From the NCBI GenBank assembly GCA_900542475.1, contig UQNO01000059.1, forward strand, positions 1-7,555: DNA of 7,555 nucleotides, in the 5' to 3' direction. This DNA comes from an uncultured Bacteroidota bacterium. GTDB taxonomy: Bacteria > Bacteroidota > Bacteroidia > Bacteroidales > F082. A program made the position numbers and the translations under genes. The notes under the pieces were generated by a model. That model ran no database searches. It saw only the letters and a program-made list of their open reading frames with translations, and was not told the DNA's origin. Shown one piece after another: positions 1 to 5,708 of this stretch. Within the stretch, counting starts at the first letter, position 1, and the number at the start of each line of letters is the position of its first letter.

Positions 1-15
1 CAAGCTCGAAATGAC
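1..15. repeat. Right-end fragment of a GTCATTTCGA repeat element, cut by the window edge
   Basis: The first 15 bases, CAAGCTCGAAATGAC, match the right end of the complete elements in this window (112-126 and 1632-1646) and the last unit of the 22-bp array at 1911-1932. The element or array it belongs to lies off the left edge. The following bases, CATTCAACCC (18-27), recur exactly at 1528-1537 just after the der stop codon, so flanking sequence is shared as well as the element. Confidence 0.8.
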
Positions 16-27
16 AGCATTCAACCC

Positions 28-126
28 GTCATTTCGACCGAAGCGAAGCGGAGTGGAGAAATCTACGACTAACGAAAGTCCAGGAGCACCCGATTGCAGG
101 AGATTTCTCGACAAGCTCGAAATGAC
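28..126. repeat. Complete GTCATTTCGA inverted-repeat (hairpin/MITE-like) element, copy A
   Basis: A 99-bp non-coding element. The outer inverted repeat GTCATTTCGA (28-37) pairs with TCGAAATGAC (117-126); the inner inverted repeat GAGAAATCT (56-64) pairs with AGATTTCTC (101-109). Transcribed in either direction it could fold into a long, internally bulged hairpin. Between the left outer and inner arms are four pentamers of the type YGRAG (39-58). Positions 26-77 are identical to 1661-1712. No transposase is present, so any mobility would need an enzyme supplied from elsewhere. Intergenic repeats of this look are frequent in Bacteroidota; I cannot give a family name. Confidence 0.85.
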
Positions 127-202
127 GGAGTGACAAGCTCGAAATGACGGAATCATAAGCGCGAAATGACAGAATGAGGAAACAAGTTTCTATCGAAATG
201 AC
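110..202. repeat. 22-bp-period tandem array of the repeat's right end, upstream of der
   Basis: CGAAATGAC occurs at 118-126, 140-148, 162-170 and 194-202, giving spacings of 22, 22 and 32 bp. The clear units are 110-131, 132-153 and 154-175; the last copy is degenerate. The array begins as the right arm of element A and ends 17 bp before the der start codon, so it fills the space where a promoter or 5' leader would lie. No TAnnTTTG box is visible between 1 and 219, so the der promoter is either inside the repeat, farther upstream, or of another type. Confidence 0.8.
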
Positions 203-219
203 AATATAAATAATGAATT

Positions 220-1527
220 ATGAGTAATATAGTAGCAATAGTAGGAAGACCTAATGTAGGCAAATCGACATTATTCAATCGTTTAGTGCAGAGACGTCAG
301 GCTATTGTGGAGGAAAGCAGCGGCGTGACGCGCGACCGTCACTACGGGCACAGCGACTGGAACGGCAAGTCGTTCACTGTTATTGACACCGGCGGCTATG
401 TGGTCGGGTCGGACGACATCTTTGAAGAAGAGATCAGAAAACAAGTGGATTTAGCCATAGACGAGGCCGATGTCATCATTTTTGTTGTTGACGGCCAAGT
501 CGGGGTACATGTCCTTGACGAAGACGTGGCGTTGATTTTACGCAAATGCAAGAAGAAAGTGATTCTTGGCGTGAACAAGACCGACATACCGTGCAAATAC
601 AACGAGGCCGCGGAGTTCTACGCCCTCGGACTTGGCGAGATTTTCCCGTTTTCGGCCATGACCGGCACCGGCACCGGCGAAATCCTCGACGAAGTGATAA
701 AACATCTGCCAAATGACAACACCGAAGACTATTCCGAATTACCGAGGTTCGCCGTCGTGGGACGCCCTAACGTCGGAAAATCATCGATGATAAACACTTT
801 CTTGGGTCAAGAGAGAAACATTGTGACGAACATCGCCGGCACGACGAGAGACAGCAACAACACACGTTTCAACGCTTTCGGCATGGATTTCATGCTCGTG
901 GATACTGCAGGATTGCGCAAGAAAAGCAAGGTTTACGAAAACATCGAGTTTTACTCGGTGATGCGCTCTGTCAGAGCCATCGAGGAATGCGACGTGGCAA
1001 TCCTCATCATCGACGCCACACAAGGATTCGAGGCGCAGGACATGAATATCTTGAGACTCATCGAGAGAAACAAGAAAGGTCTTGTATTGGTCGTGAACAA
1101 ATGGGATTTGGTGGAGAAAGACAGCAACACCCACCTCGCTTTTGAGAATGTCATCCGTGACAAAACGGCGCCGTTCACCGATTATCCGATTATATTCACC
1201 TCGGCGATAAACCGCCAAAGGACGTTCAAGGTTCTTGAAATGGCGCAGAAAGTTTACGAAAACCGCGAACGCAAAATCCCCGTGCGAGAACTTAACGACA
1301 CCATGCTGGAAATCATCAACAGCAAGCCTCCGCAAATAGCTTCGCGCGGCCGTTATCTCAAGATAAAATACATCACACAGCTGAAAAGTCCCACCCCACA
1401 GTTCATTTTCTTCTGCAACTTGCCGAAAGACGTGAAAGAGAATTACATGAGATTCCTTGAAAACAAAATCAGGAGTATCTGGGACTTCCACGGGGTGCCG
1501 ATTCAGTTGTTTTTCAGGGAGAAATAA
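220..1527 (+). CDS. der: Ribosome biogenesis GTPase Der (EngA)
   Basis: A tandem-GTPase protein of 435 residues, the usual length for Der, which binds the 50S subunit and is needed for its late assembly. The first G domain has GRPNVGKST (9-17), TRD (37-39), DTGG (56-59) and NKTD (119-122). The second has GRPNVGKSS (181-189), TTRD (208-211), DTAG (228-231) and NKWD (293-296). A KH-like RNA-binding domain fills about 350-435. All nucleotide-binding motifs are intact. The ATG at 220 is chosen because the P-loop begins nine residues later, as in the family; the nearby ATG at 213 is out of frame and closes after four codons. The first 20 or so codons are markedly richer in A/T than the rest. There is no clear Shine-Dalgarno sequence. 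Repeat elements lie directly on both sides; the downstream one begins right after the TAA. Confidence 0.97.
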   Translation: MSNIVAIVGRPNVGKSTLFNRLVQRRQAIVEESSGVTRDRHYGHSDWNGKSFTVIDTGGYVVGSDDIFEEEIRKQVDLAIDEADVIIFVVDGQVGVHVLDEDVALILRKCKKKVILGVNKTDIPCKYNEAAEFYALGLGEIFPFSAMTGTGTGEILDEVIKHLPNDNTEDYSELPRFAVVGRPNVGKSSMINTFLGQERNIVTNIAGTTRDSNNTRFNAFGMDFMLVDTAGLRKKSKVYENIEFYSVMRSVRAIEECDVAILIIDATQGFEAQDMNILRLIERNKKGLVLVVNKWDLVEKDSNTHLAFENVIRDKTAPFTDYPIIFTSAINRQRTFKVLEMAQKVYENRERKIPVRELNDTMLEIINSKPPQIASRGRYLKIKYITQLKSPTPQFIFFCNLPKDVKENYMRFLENKIRSIWDFHGVPIQLFFREK

Positions 1528-1537
1528 CATTCAACCC

Positions 1538-1646
1538 GTCATTTCGACCGGAGTGGAACGAAGTGAAGCGAAGTGGAGAAATCTACGACTGACAGTTGTC
1601 CATGGACACCCGATTGCAGGAGATTTCTCGACAAGCTCGAAATGAC
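1538..1646. repeat. Complete GTCATTTCGA inverted-repeat element, copy B1
   Basis: A 109-bp element beginning 10 bp after the der stop codon. Outer arms are 1538-1547 and 1637-1646; inner arms GAGAAATCT/AGATTTCTC are 1576-1584 and 1621-1629. It is 10 bp longer than copy A because it has six pentamers (1549-1578) instead of four. The central loop carries the perfect 12-bp palindrome TGTCCATGGACA (1597-1608), absent from copy A. Positions 1579-1646 are identical to 1794-1861. A transcript of der would run straight into this hairpin, which could act as an RNA 3' end or stabiliser; this is inference. Confidence 0.85.
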
Positions 1647-1662
1647 GAAGTAAATGGCAACC

Positions 1663-1712
1663 GTCATTTCGACCGAAGCGAAGCGGAGTGGAGAAATCTA
1701 CGACTAACGAAA
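1663..1712. repeat. Left half of a GTCATTTCGA element, copy B2 (truncated)
   Basis: Only the left arm, the four pentamers, the inner arm and the first part of the loop are present. Together with two flanking bases it is identical to copy A over 52 bp (1661-1712 against 26-77). The sequence then switches at 1713-1716 to the start of copy B3, so the right half has been lost or displaced. This looks like nesting of one element in another or recombination between copies. Confidence 0.8.
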
Positions 1713-1716
1713 ACAC

Positions 1717-1861
1717 GTCATTTCGACCGGAGCGGAACGAAGTGGAGCGAAGTGGAGACCTGAGCGAAGCGAAAGCATTCACCTCTGGTGAATAAATCTA
1801 CGACTGACAGTTGTCCATGGACACCCGATTGCAGGAGATTTCTCGACAAGCTCGAAATGAC
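1717..1861. repeat. Complete GTCATTTCGA inverted-repeat element with a 36-bp insertion, copy B3
   Basis: Outer arms are 1717-1726 and 1852-1861. It follows copy B1 closely: six pentamers (1728-1757) and an identical right part over 68 bp (1794-1861 against 1579-1646), including TGTCCATGGACA at 1812-1823. It differs by 36 extra bases at 1758-1793, placed between the last pentamer and AAATCT. The insertion interrupts the left inner arm, so the inner stem is shortened. Its right end runs into the 22-bp array before hslR. Confidence 0.85.
1777..1793. other. Perfect 7-bp hairpin inside the insertion of repeat copy B3
   Basis: ATTCACC (1777-1783), loop TCT (1784-1786), GGTGAAT (1787-1793). The stem is perfect and the loop has three bases. 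It forms the right end of the 36-bp stretch found only in copy B3. No T-run follows, so it is not a standard terminator. Its role is unknown. Confidence 0.7.
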
Positions 1862-1932
1862 AGCATCATGAGCTCGAAATGACGGAGTTACATGCTCGAA
1901 ATGACGAAGTGACAAGCTCGAAATGACAGCAA
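1845..1932. repeat. 22-bp-period tandem array of the repeat's right end, upstream of hslR
   Basis: CGAAATGAC occurs at 1853-1861, 1875-1883, 1897-1905 and 1919-1927, exactly 22 bp apart each time. Units are 1845-1866, 1867-1888, 1889-1910 and 1911-1932. The core (A)GCTCGAAATGAC is constant, apart from one base in the third unit, and the linker bases vary. The last core ends 15 bp before the hslR ATG at 1943. The arrangement matches the array before der. No TAnnTTTG box is visible in 1528-1942. Confidence 0.85.
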
Positions 1933-1942
1933 ACAGAATACC

Positions 1943-2323
1943 ATGAACGAAGAATTAAGAATCGACAAATGGCTTTGGTGTGCGAGGCTTTTCAAAACCC
2001 GGACGATGGCTGCCGACGCATGCAAGGGCGGCAAGATAAAAGTCAACGAGGTCTCGATGAAGCCGTCGCATGACGTGAAAGTCGGCGAGGTGATTGCCGT
2101 GCAGCTTGGACCGCTGCACAAAGTGGTGGAGGTGCTGAGCATACCGAAAAGCCGCGTCTCGCCGAAAGACGTGCCGAACATCTATATCGACCGCACGCCT
2201 GCAGAAGAGTACGAGCGCATAGAGTTTATGCACGCCTACAAAGCCGAATACAGAGACCGCGGCGCCGGCAGACCGACAAAAAAAGACAGAAGAATCTTGG
2301 ACAAACTGAAAGGCGCCGACTGA
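1943..2323 (+). CDS. hslR: Hsp15-type S4-domain RNA-binding protein
   Basis: A protein of 126 residues; E. coli Hsp15 is of similar length. The family binds 50S subunits carrying nascent peptidyl-tRNA and takes part in recycling stalled ribosomes. The N-terminal S4 domain (about 5-55) opens with the family signature RIDKWLWCARLFKTR (6-20) and continues with GGKIKVNE (29-36). The C-terminal tail is basic, with GRPTKKDRR at 109-117, as expected for an rRNA-binding extension. The ATG at 1943 places the signature six residues in, as usual; no Shine-Dalgarno sequence precedes it, only the 22-bp repeat array. Its TGA (2321-2323) is immediately followed by the stop codon of the convergent gene, leaving no room for a terminator. 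The organism's heat-shock regulation cannot be judged from the sequence. Confidence 0.93.
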   Translation: MNEELRIDKWLWCARLFKTRTMAADACKGGKIKVNEVSMKPSHDVKVGEVIAVQLGPLHKVVEVLSIPKSRVSPKDVPNIYIDRTPAEEYERIEFMHAYKAEYRDRGAGRPTKKDRRILDKLKGAD

Positions 2324-4324
2324 TTACTCTTTAATCACGGTTTTATACACCTTGCCCATGTTTGTAGTAATTGCGAATAAATACAAACCGGCATCGTATT
2401 TATTCATGTCGATTATACACTGGTTGTCGTTGTCAAATTGCAACTCTTCCAATAAATTGCCAGAGACATTATAAATCCCGACATGAACAACCCCCGCCGA
2501 ATTGATTGACAAACAATGTTTCACAGGATTAGGGAATATCAAAACCAGGAGCTGCTCGTTTTCCTCAACATCGAAAAACGATGACTCGATTGCGAGTTCG
2601 GTACCAAAATCACATTCTTCCCCTTCTGTCCATGCTCTCAAAACTCCGCTGCCCGTCGATAGGCATATCAACTTACATCTGGCACCTTGAGGTTCCAGCA
2701 GCCAATTGTCGTTGTCAATTCCCCATTGCACATCAGGTGCATTGACGAGGTTCGTAGTGTCGATATAATAGTCGTAAACACCGGAGACGATACTCGTGAC
2801 AGGATAGATGGATGTGGGACCATGAATTGAGACTTCCGGTGTCGGATTGACAGTTAAATTCAATGTGACAATGCTGTCGCAGCCATGCATGGTAGAATAT
2901 GATTTCGTGTGTTCGCCTGTTGAGTCATAAACAACACCGTCCCACTCAAACAAATCGCACACGGTTGTGTCAATCAATCTTTCAACAGATTTGTAAACAG
3001 TTAAATTCAATGTGACAATGCTGTCGCAGCCATGCATGGTAAAACATGTTTTCGTGTATTCGCCTGTTGAGTCATAAACAACACCGTCCCACTCAAGCGA
3101 ATCGCACACGGTTTGGTCAATCGATATTGTAACAGGTTTGTAAACAGTCAGATGCAACTTGAAAACGCTGTCGCAGCCATCTTCGTTGCTCTTGCGCCAC
3201 GTAGTGTCAACAGAATGGTCAAAAAACTGTCCATGCCATGTAAACGAGTCACATTGCTCTTTCGTCAGTTCTTCGACAAGGTCTGCTCCAACATCAACAA
3301 ACACCCACGCTTCATCGCTTTGCACACCGCATTTTATTTTATAACGGAATTGGTCTGCACCATCAAAACCATCATACGGAGTGTAAATCATCTCATTGTT
3401 ATTATTTATTGTGACATTTCCATGAGCGGGTTGCTCCACTATCTCACAATATAAATCATTACAATTGTTCAGCAAAGTGTCGTTGTCCAGGAAAGGTATC
3501 GTCACTCCCGAGCCTGTACAAGTCTGAACCATGTCATTTTCGGCAGAGACATGTCCCACGATGACATGAGCTTGTGCTTCGCCGGAATACTCCAGCTGGC
3601 AGAACGAGATGTCGTCAAGCCCGAAATCGTTGCCGTTAACATCATTGTTCTGATTTAATATGATGATTGTAGCTGAAGTTGAATTGCCGCTATACCATAT
3701 CTCATAGAATTTATTCCATACAGAACACTGTTTCGGAGCCTCAAAGACATCTCCTATCTGCTTGTCATTTATGCTGAACTGCAATTTAGCGACAGCACCT
3801 TGCGGGCATACAGTACACACCCAAGTAGAGAAAGCGTAATACCTATGTGGTTCAATATCAATTGTTTCTTTCCAAACAATAGTACCTGGTGTCGTGGCAC
3901 CGTTCACAATCATAAAATTGCCGATGCCGCCATGTGCAGTACCCTGGAAATTTGGGTGATAATCATGAGCATTTTCACCAACATAATAAGTACCTTCGTC
4001 ATACAGATTATTACTATAACTATAACCAGACTCAAATCCATAGTTACCTTGGCTGAAGTCGCCATTCACAGCTTTCTCCGCCCCTGATTCATGTCCTTTC
4101 ACCGTGTAAGTTATTGTCGCTTGAGGAGATGCTGTGGTTTCCGGCCCCACAGTGTCAGAAAGCCATGTCGGTGGCGACCACAGATAAAATTCCGCACCAT
4201 TAGCGGTAAGTGTGACCGATCCGCCGGGTTCCAAATACCACTCGGCAGGAGCAACCGTGACATTCTGACCGAAAGCCAGAGTCGTCAAGAATATCCATGC
4301 TATGATAAAAAGACTTTTTTTCAT
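2324..4324 (-). CDS. T9SS-secreted multidomain surface protein (type A sorting domain)
   Basis: A 666-residue protein of unknown binding target; no catalytic domain is visible. A signal peptide covers 1-19 (AFG before Gln20). Residues about 21-75 look Ig-like. Residues 85-245 resemble a jelly-roll carbohydrate-binding domain (VNGDFSQGNYGFE near 86, LDDISF at 236-241). Residues about 258-346 look like a bacterial Ig/cadherin-type domain (IPFLDND, YTPYDGFDGADQFRYKI). Three 49-residue repeats follow at 346-492, each with two Cys 26 residues apart (358/384, 407/433, 456/482) and ending GCDS..TLNLTV. The C-terminus (about 594-666) is a T9SS type A sorting domain with FPNP at 597-600 and a final basic strand. 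It should cross the outer membrane through T9SS and be anchored or released there. It is last in a three-gene cluster, 6 bp after the barrel gene, and probably co-transcribed. A structural or adhesive role is inference. Confidence 0.88.
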   Translation of the reverse strand: MKKSLFIIAWIFLTTLAFGQNVTVAPAEWYLEPGGSVTLTANGAEFYLWSPPTWLSDTVGPETTASPQATITYTVKGHESGAEKAVNGDFSQGNYGFESGYSYSNNLYDEGTYYVGENAHDYHPNFQGTAHGGIGNFMIVNGATTPGTIVWKETIDIEPHRYYAFSTWVCTVCPQGAVAKLQFSINDKQIGDVFEAPKQCSVWNKFYEIWYSGNSTSATIIILNQNNDVNGNDFGLDDISFCQLEYSGEAQAHVIVGHVSAENDMVQTCTGSGVTIPFLDNDTLLNNCNDLYCEIVEQPAHGNVTINNNNEMIYTPYDGFDGADQFRYKIKCGVQSDEAWVFVDVGADLVEELTKEQCDSFTWHGQFFDHSVDTTWRKSNEDGCDSVFKLHLTVYKPVTISIDQTVCDSLEWDGVVYDSTGEYTKTCFTMHGCDSIVTLNLTVYKSVERLIDTTVCDLFEWDGVVYDSTGEHTKSYSTMHGCDSIVTLNLTVNPTPEVSIHGPTSIYPVTSIVSGVYDYYIDTTNLVNAPDVQWGIDNDNWLLEPQGARCKLICLSTGSGVLRAWTEGEECDFGTELAIESSFFDVEENEQLLVLIFPNPVKHCLSINSAGVVHVGIYNVSGNLLEELQFDNDNQCIIDMNKYDAGLYLFAITTNMGKVYKTVIKE
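2849..3289 (-). repeat. Three 147-bp in-frame tandem repeats within the T9SS-secreted protein gene
   Basis: The repeat encodes 49 residues: residues 346-394, 395-443 and 444-492, at 3289-3143, 3142-2996 and 2995-2849. The boundary sequence recurs at 2851, 2998 and 3145, exactly 147 bp apart. The second and third copies are nearly the same at DNA level, with 44 identical bases starting at 2851 and 2998; the first copy is clearly diverged. This suggests a recent duplication or ongoing gene conversion of the last two units. Confidence 0.9.
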
Positions 4325-4330
4325 ACTATA

Positions 4331-5074
4331 TTATTTAAATCCCATACAGGCACCTTTCGGTGCTTTTTTAAGAGATAAAGCGATGTTCAGACTAATCTCC
4401 AAACCATTATTGAAGCGTTTTCCATAAAAATTATAAGCATTCACATTTACCGCCTGTGAATTTTCCTTTTTTTCTTTGGCAGAATAAGAATCTATCAGTC
4501 CGACATTATATATCGCCTCGATTTTAAATTGTATCTTACGACCATTCACTGACAAATAGAAGCCGCATCCGACGCCGGCGAACACTCCCAAATCGACGGC
4601 GTTCATGTTGGCTGCGCCGATGTCAACAACATCATCATTAAGACTGATGTCGCCTCCAAGCAGACAGTCAATCTCGGCGCCAGCCACAAGATATGGACAC
4701 ACCAACGATTTCACATTCATTTTATAAAGAACCGGCAAACGGAAGTCGAGGTATTTCGAATTAATCTCATAATGCATTTCATTACCGGAATAATGCGTAT
4801 AGTTTATTTTGACTCCTCTTTCGATATACGAAATACCAGGTGCGACCACGAATCTGTCGTTTAGAGGCATCTCCACAAAAGCGCCAATCAAAGGCTTGAC
4901 GGCATTCGTCTTGTCCAGTGACGATTGGTGTTTATTGGTGAAACGCATACTCGCGACATTGACACCGCCTCTCACTCCGACGAACACCTCGTTCACCGAC
5001 GGATTTTTCTTGTTTTGCGCCGAAGCGTTTAAAACCAGGAATGCCAACAACATGACGACAATTGCTTTCTTCAT
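4331..5074 (-). CDS. PorT-family outer-membrane beta-barrel protein
   Basis: A 247-residue protein with a signal peptide (1-19, ending ASA before Gln20). The mature part shows alternating amphipathic strands and glycine-rich turns typical of the PorT/OMP beta-barrel group: GVRGGVNVASM (33-43), YLDFRLPVLYK (108-118), CPYLVAGAE (126-134) and DLGVFAGVGCGFYL (161-174). The last barrel strand is about 224-235. It is followed by an unusual 12-residue tail, KKAPKGACMGFK, instead of ending near an aromatic residue; this tail is encoded by a terminator-like hairpin (4350-4363). Its ATG overlaps the stop codon of the upstream lipoprotein gene (ATGA at 5074-5071), so translational coupling is likely. 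It is not clearly the PorT required for T9SS itself; the family is large and many members have no known function. Confidence 0.85.
   Translation of the reverse strand: MKKAIVVMLLAFLVLNASAQNKKNPSVNEVFVGVRGGVNVASMRFTNKHQSSLDKTNAVKPLIGAFVEMPLNDRFVVAPGISYIERGVKINYTHYSGNEMHYEINSKYLDFRLPVLYKMNVKSLVCPYLVAGAEIDCLLGGDISLNDDVVDIGAANMNAVDLGVFAGVGCGFYLSVNGRKIQFKIEAIYNVGLIDSYSAKEKKENSQAVNVNAYNFYGKRFNNGLEISLNIALSLKKAPKGACMGFK
4350..4369 (+). terminator. Terminator-like hairpin inside the 3' end of the barrel gene
   Basis: On the plus strand the stem GCACC (4350-4354), loop TTTC (4355-4358) and stem GGTGC (4359-4363) are followed by six T (4364-4369), the form of a short intrinsic terminator. Flanking A/T bases could lengthen the stem. 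On the minus strand the same bases are coding and give a GNRA-capped hairpin (loop GAAA) without a following U-run, about 20 bases before the barrel stop codon. It could stop plus-strand RNA reading through from hslR. Termination activity is inferred from form only. Confidence 0.45.
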
Positions 5075-5688
5075 CGGTAAATTCTTTCCGCTAAACCATC
5101 GCTGTCTTCATAAATAAAAAAATCTCCTTCATTTTGGAAAAATCCTTCGGGAGCAACACGTACTATCTCGGCCAAAAGAAAATTCTTGATTCCTTCGTCG
5201 CACATCTCACCTGTCATCACCACACCGCGTGTCATGGATTTTATGCTGTCGTTTATCGTCAAAGTCTTGTTTTCTTGAAAATACACGGTAAAACGATTGT
5301 CCCCACCAACAACAAAAACAGTATCGGTTAATGTTGCAGTGGCTTCATAAAACTCAAGTTCCACCACGCTGTTATGCTGATTTCTGAAATGCACCAAAAC
5401 ATCTGGCTCCACAACAGCATGAGCCTGATTCCAATACGGATTACTGGAGTGAACACGTTCGGGCGAAATTCTGAAAGAGCCTTCGATTTTCGGAGGTTTG
5501 CAACCTTGCGGCAACTCCCCTAATTCATTTAGAAGTTTAGGAGGGATTACCTTTTCGATGTCGGAAACATACGATTCCGTGCCGAGTAGAATCAATGTAG
5601 TGTCATCGTTTTTAGTACAGCCGACGAGAAGAGCAACAATCAGCAAGCCGATGACGTACAACACCTTATGTTTAAAAGCCACTTTCAT
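5071..5688 (-). CDS. Probable surface-exposed lipoprotein, first gene of the surface cluster
   Basis: A 205-residue protein with a lipoprotein signal: basic N-terminus, hydrophobic 9-22, and lipobox LVGC with lipidated Cys24. The residues after it (TKNDD) include acidic positions like the lipoprotein export signals of Bacteroidota, so surface exposure is plausible. I do not recognise a named domain. Visible motifs are IPPKLLNELG (48-57), PPKIEGSF (65-72) and a C-terminal FFIYEDSDGLAE (190-201). The part from about 90 to 180 alternates hydrophobic and polar residues, suggesting a beta-sandwich. The ATG at 5688 is preferred over an in-frame upstream ATG at 5838 because only this start gives a proper signal peptide and because 5838 would run through the promoter and into queA. 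It precedes and overlaps the barrel gene by 4 bp. A -7 box lies 20 bp upstream. Confidence 0.82.
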   Translation of the reverse strand: MKVAFKHKVLYVIGLLIVALLVGCTKNDDTTLILLGTESYVSDIEKVIPPKLLNELGELPQGCKPPKIEGSFRISPERVHSSNPYWNQAHAVVEPDVLVHFRNQHNSVVELEFYEATATLTDTVFVVGGDNRFTVYFQENKTLTINDSIKSMTRGVVMTGEMCDEGIKNFLLAEIVRVAPEGFFQNEGDFFIYEDSDGLAERIYR

Positions 5689-5708
5689 AACAAATGATAA
5701 CACAGTTG

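Noticed and set aside
110..202. CRISPR array suggested by regularly spaced repeats
   Set aside because: The 22-bp units follow each other with no unique spacers, and there are no cas genes. The units are copies of a repeat element's right end.
781..1530. A 249-codon open frame antisense to der
   Set aside because: It mirrors der's G2 and KH-like regions, has no recognisable domain or signal, and der is fully conserved on the other strand.
28..1861. The repeats as a transposon or insertion sequence carrying der
   Set aside because: No transposase or target-site duplication is visible, and der is a core gene. Similar elements on both sides are better explained by dispersed non-autonomous repeats.
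1457..1915. Small open frames over the repeats on both strands (62 to 83 codons)
   Set aside because: Their translations are only the repeat itself, such as STGVERSEAKWRNLR and RHFELVEKSPAIG. They are typical spurious proteins from this element type.
4306..4320. AAAAAG/CTTTTT bases before the start of the T9SS-protein gene as a terminator
   Set aside because: The stem is A/T only with almost no loop. The T-run is simply the complement of the early Lys codons.
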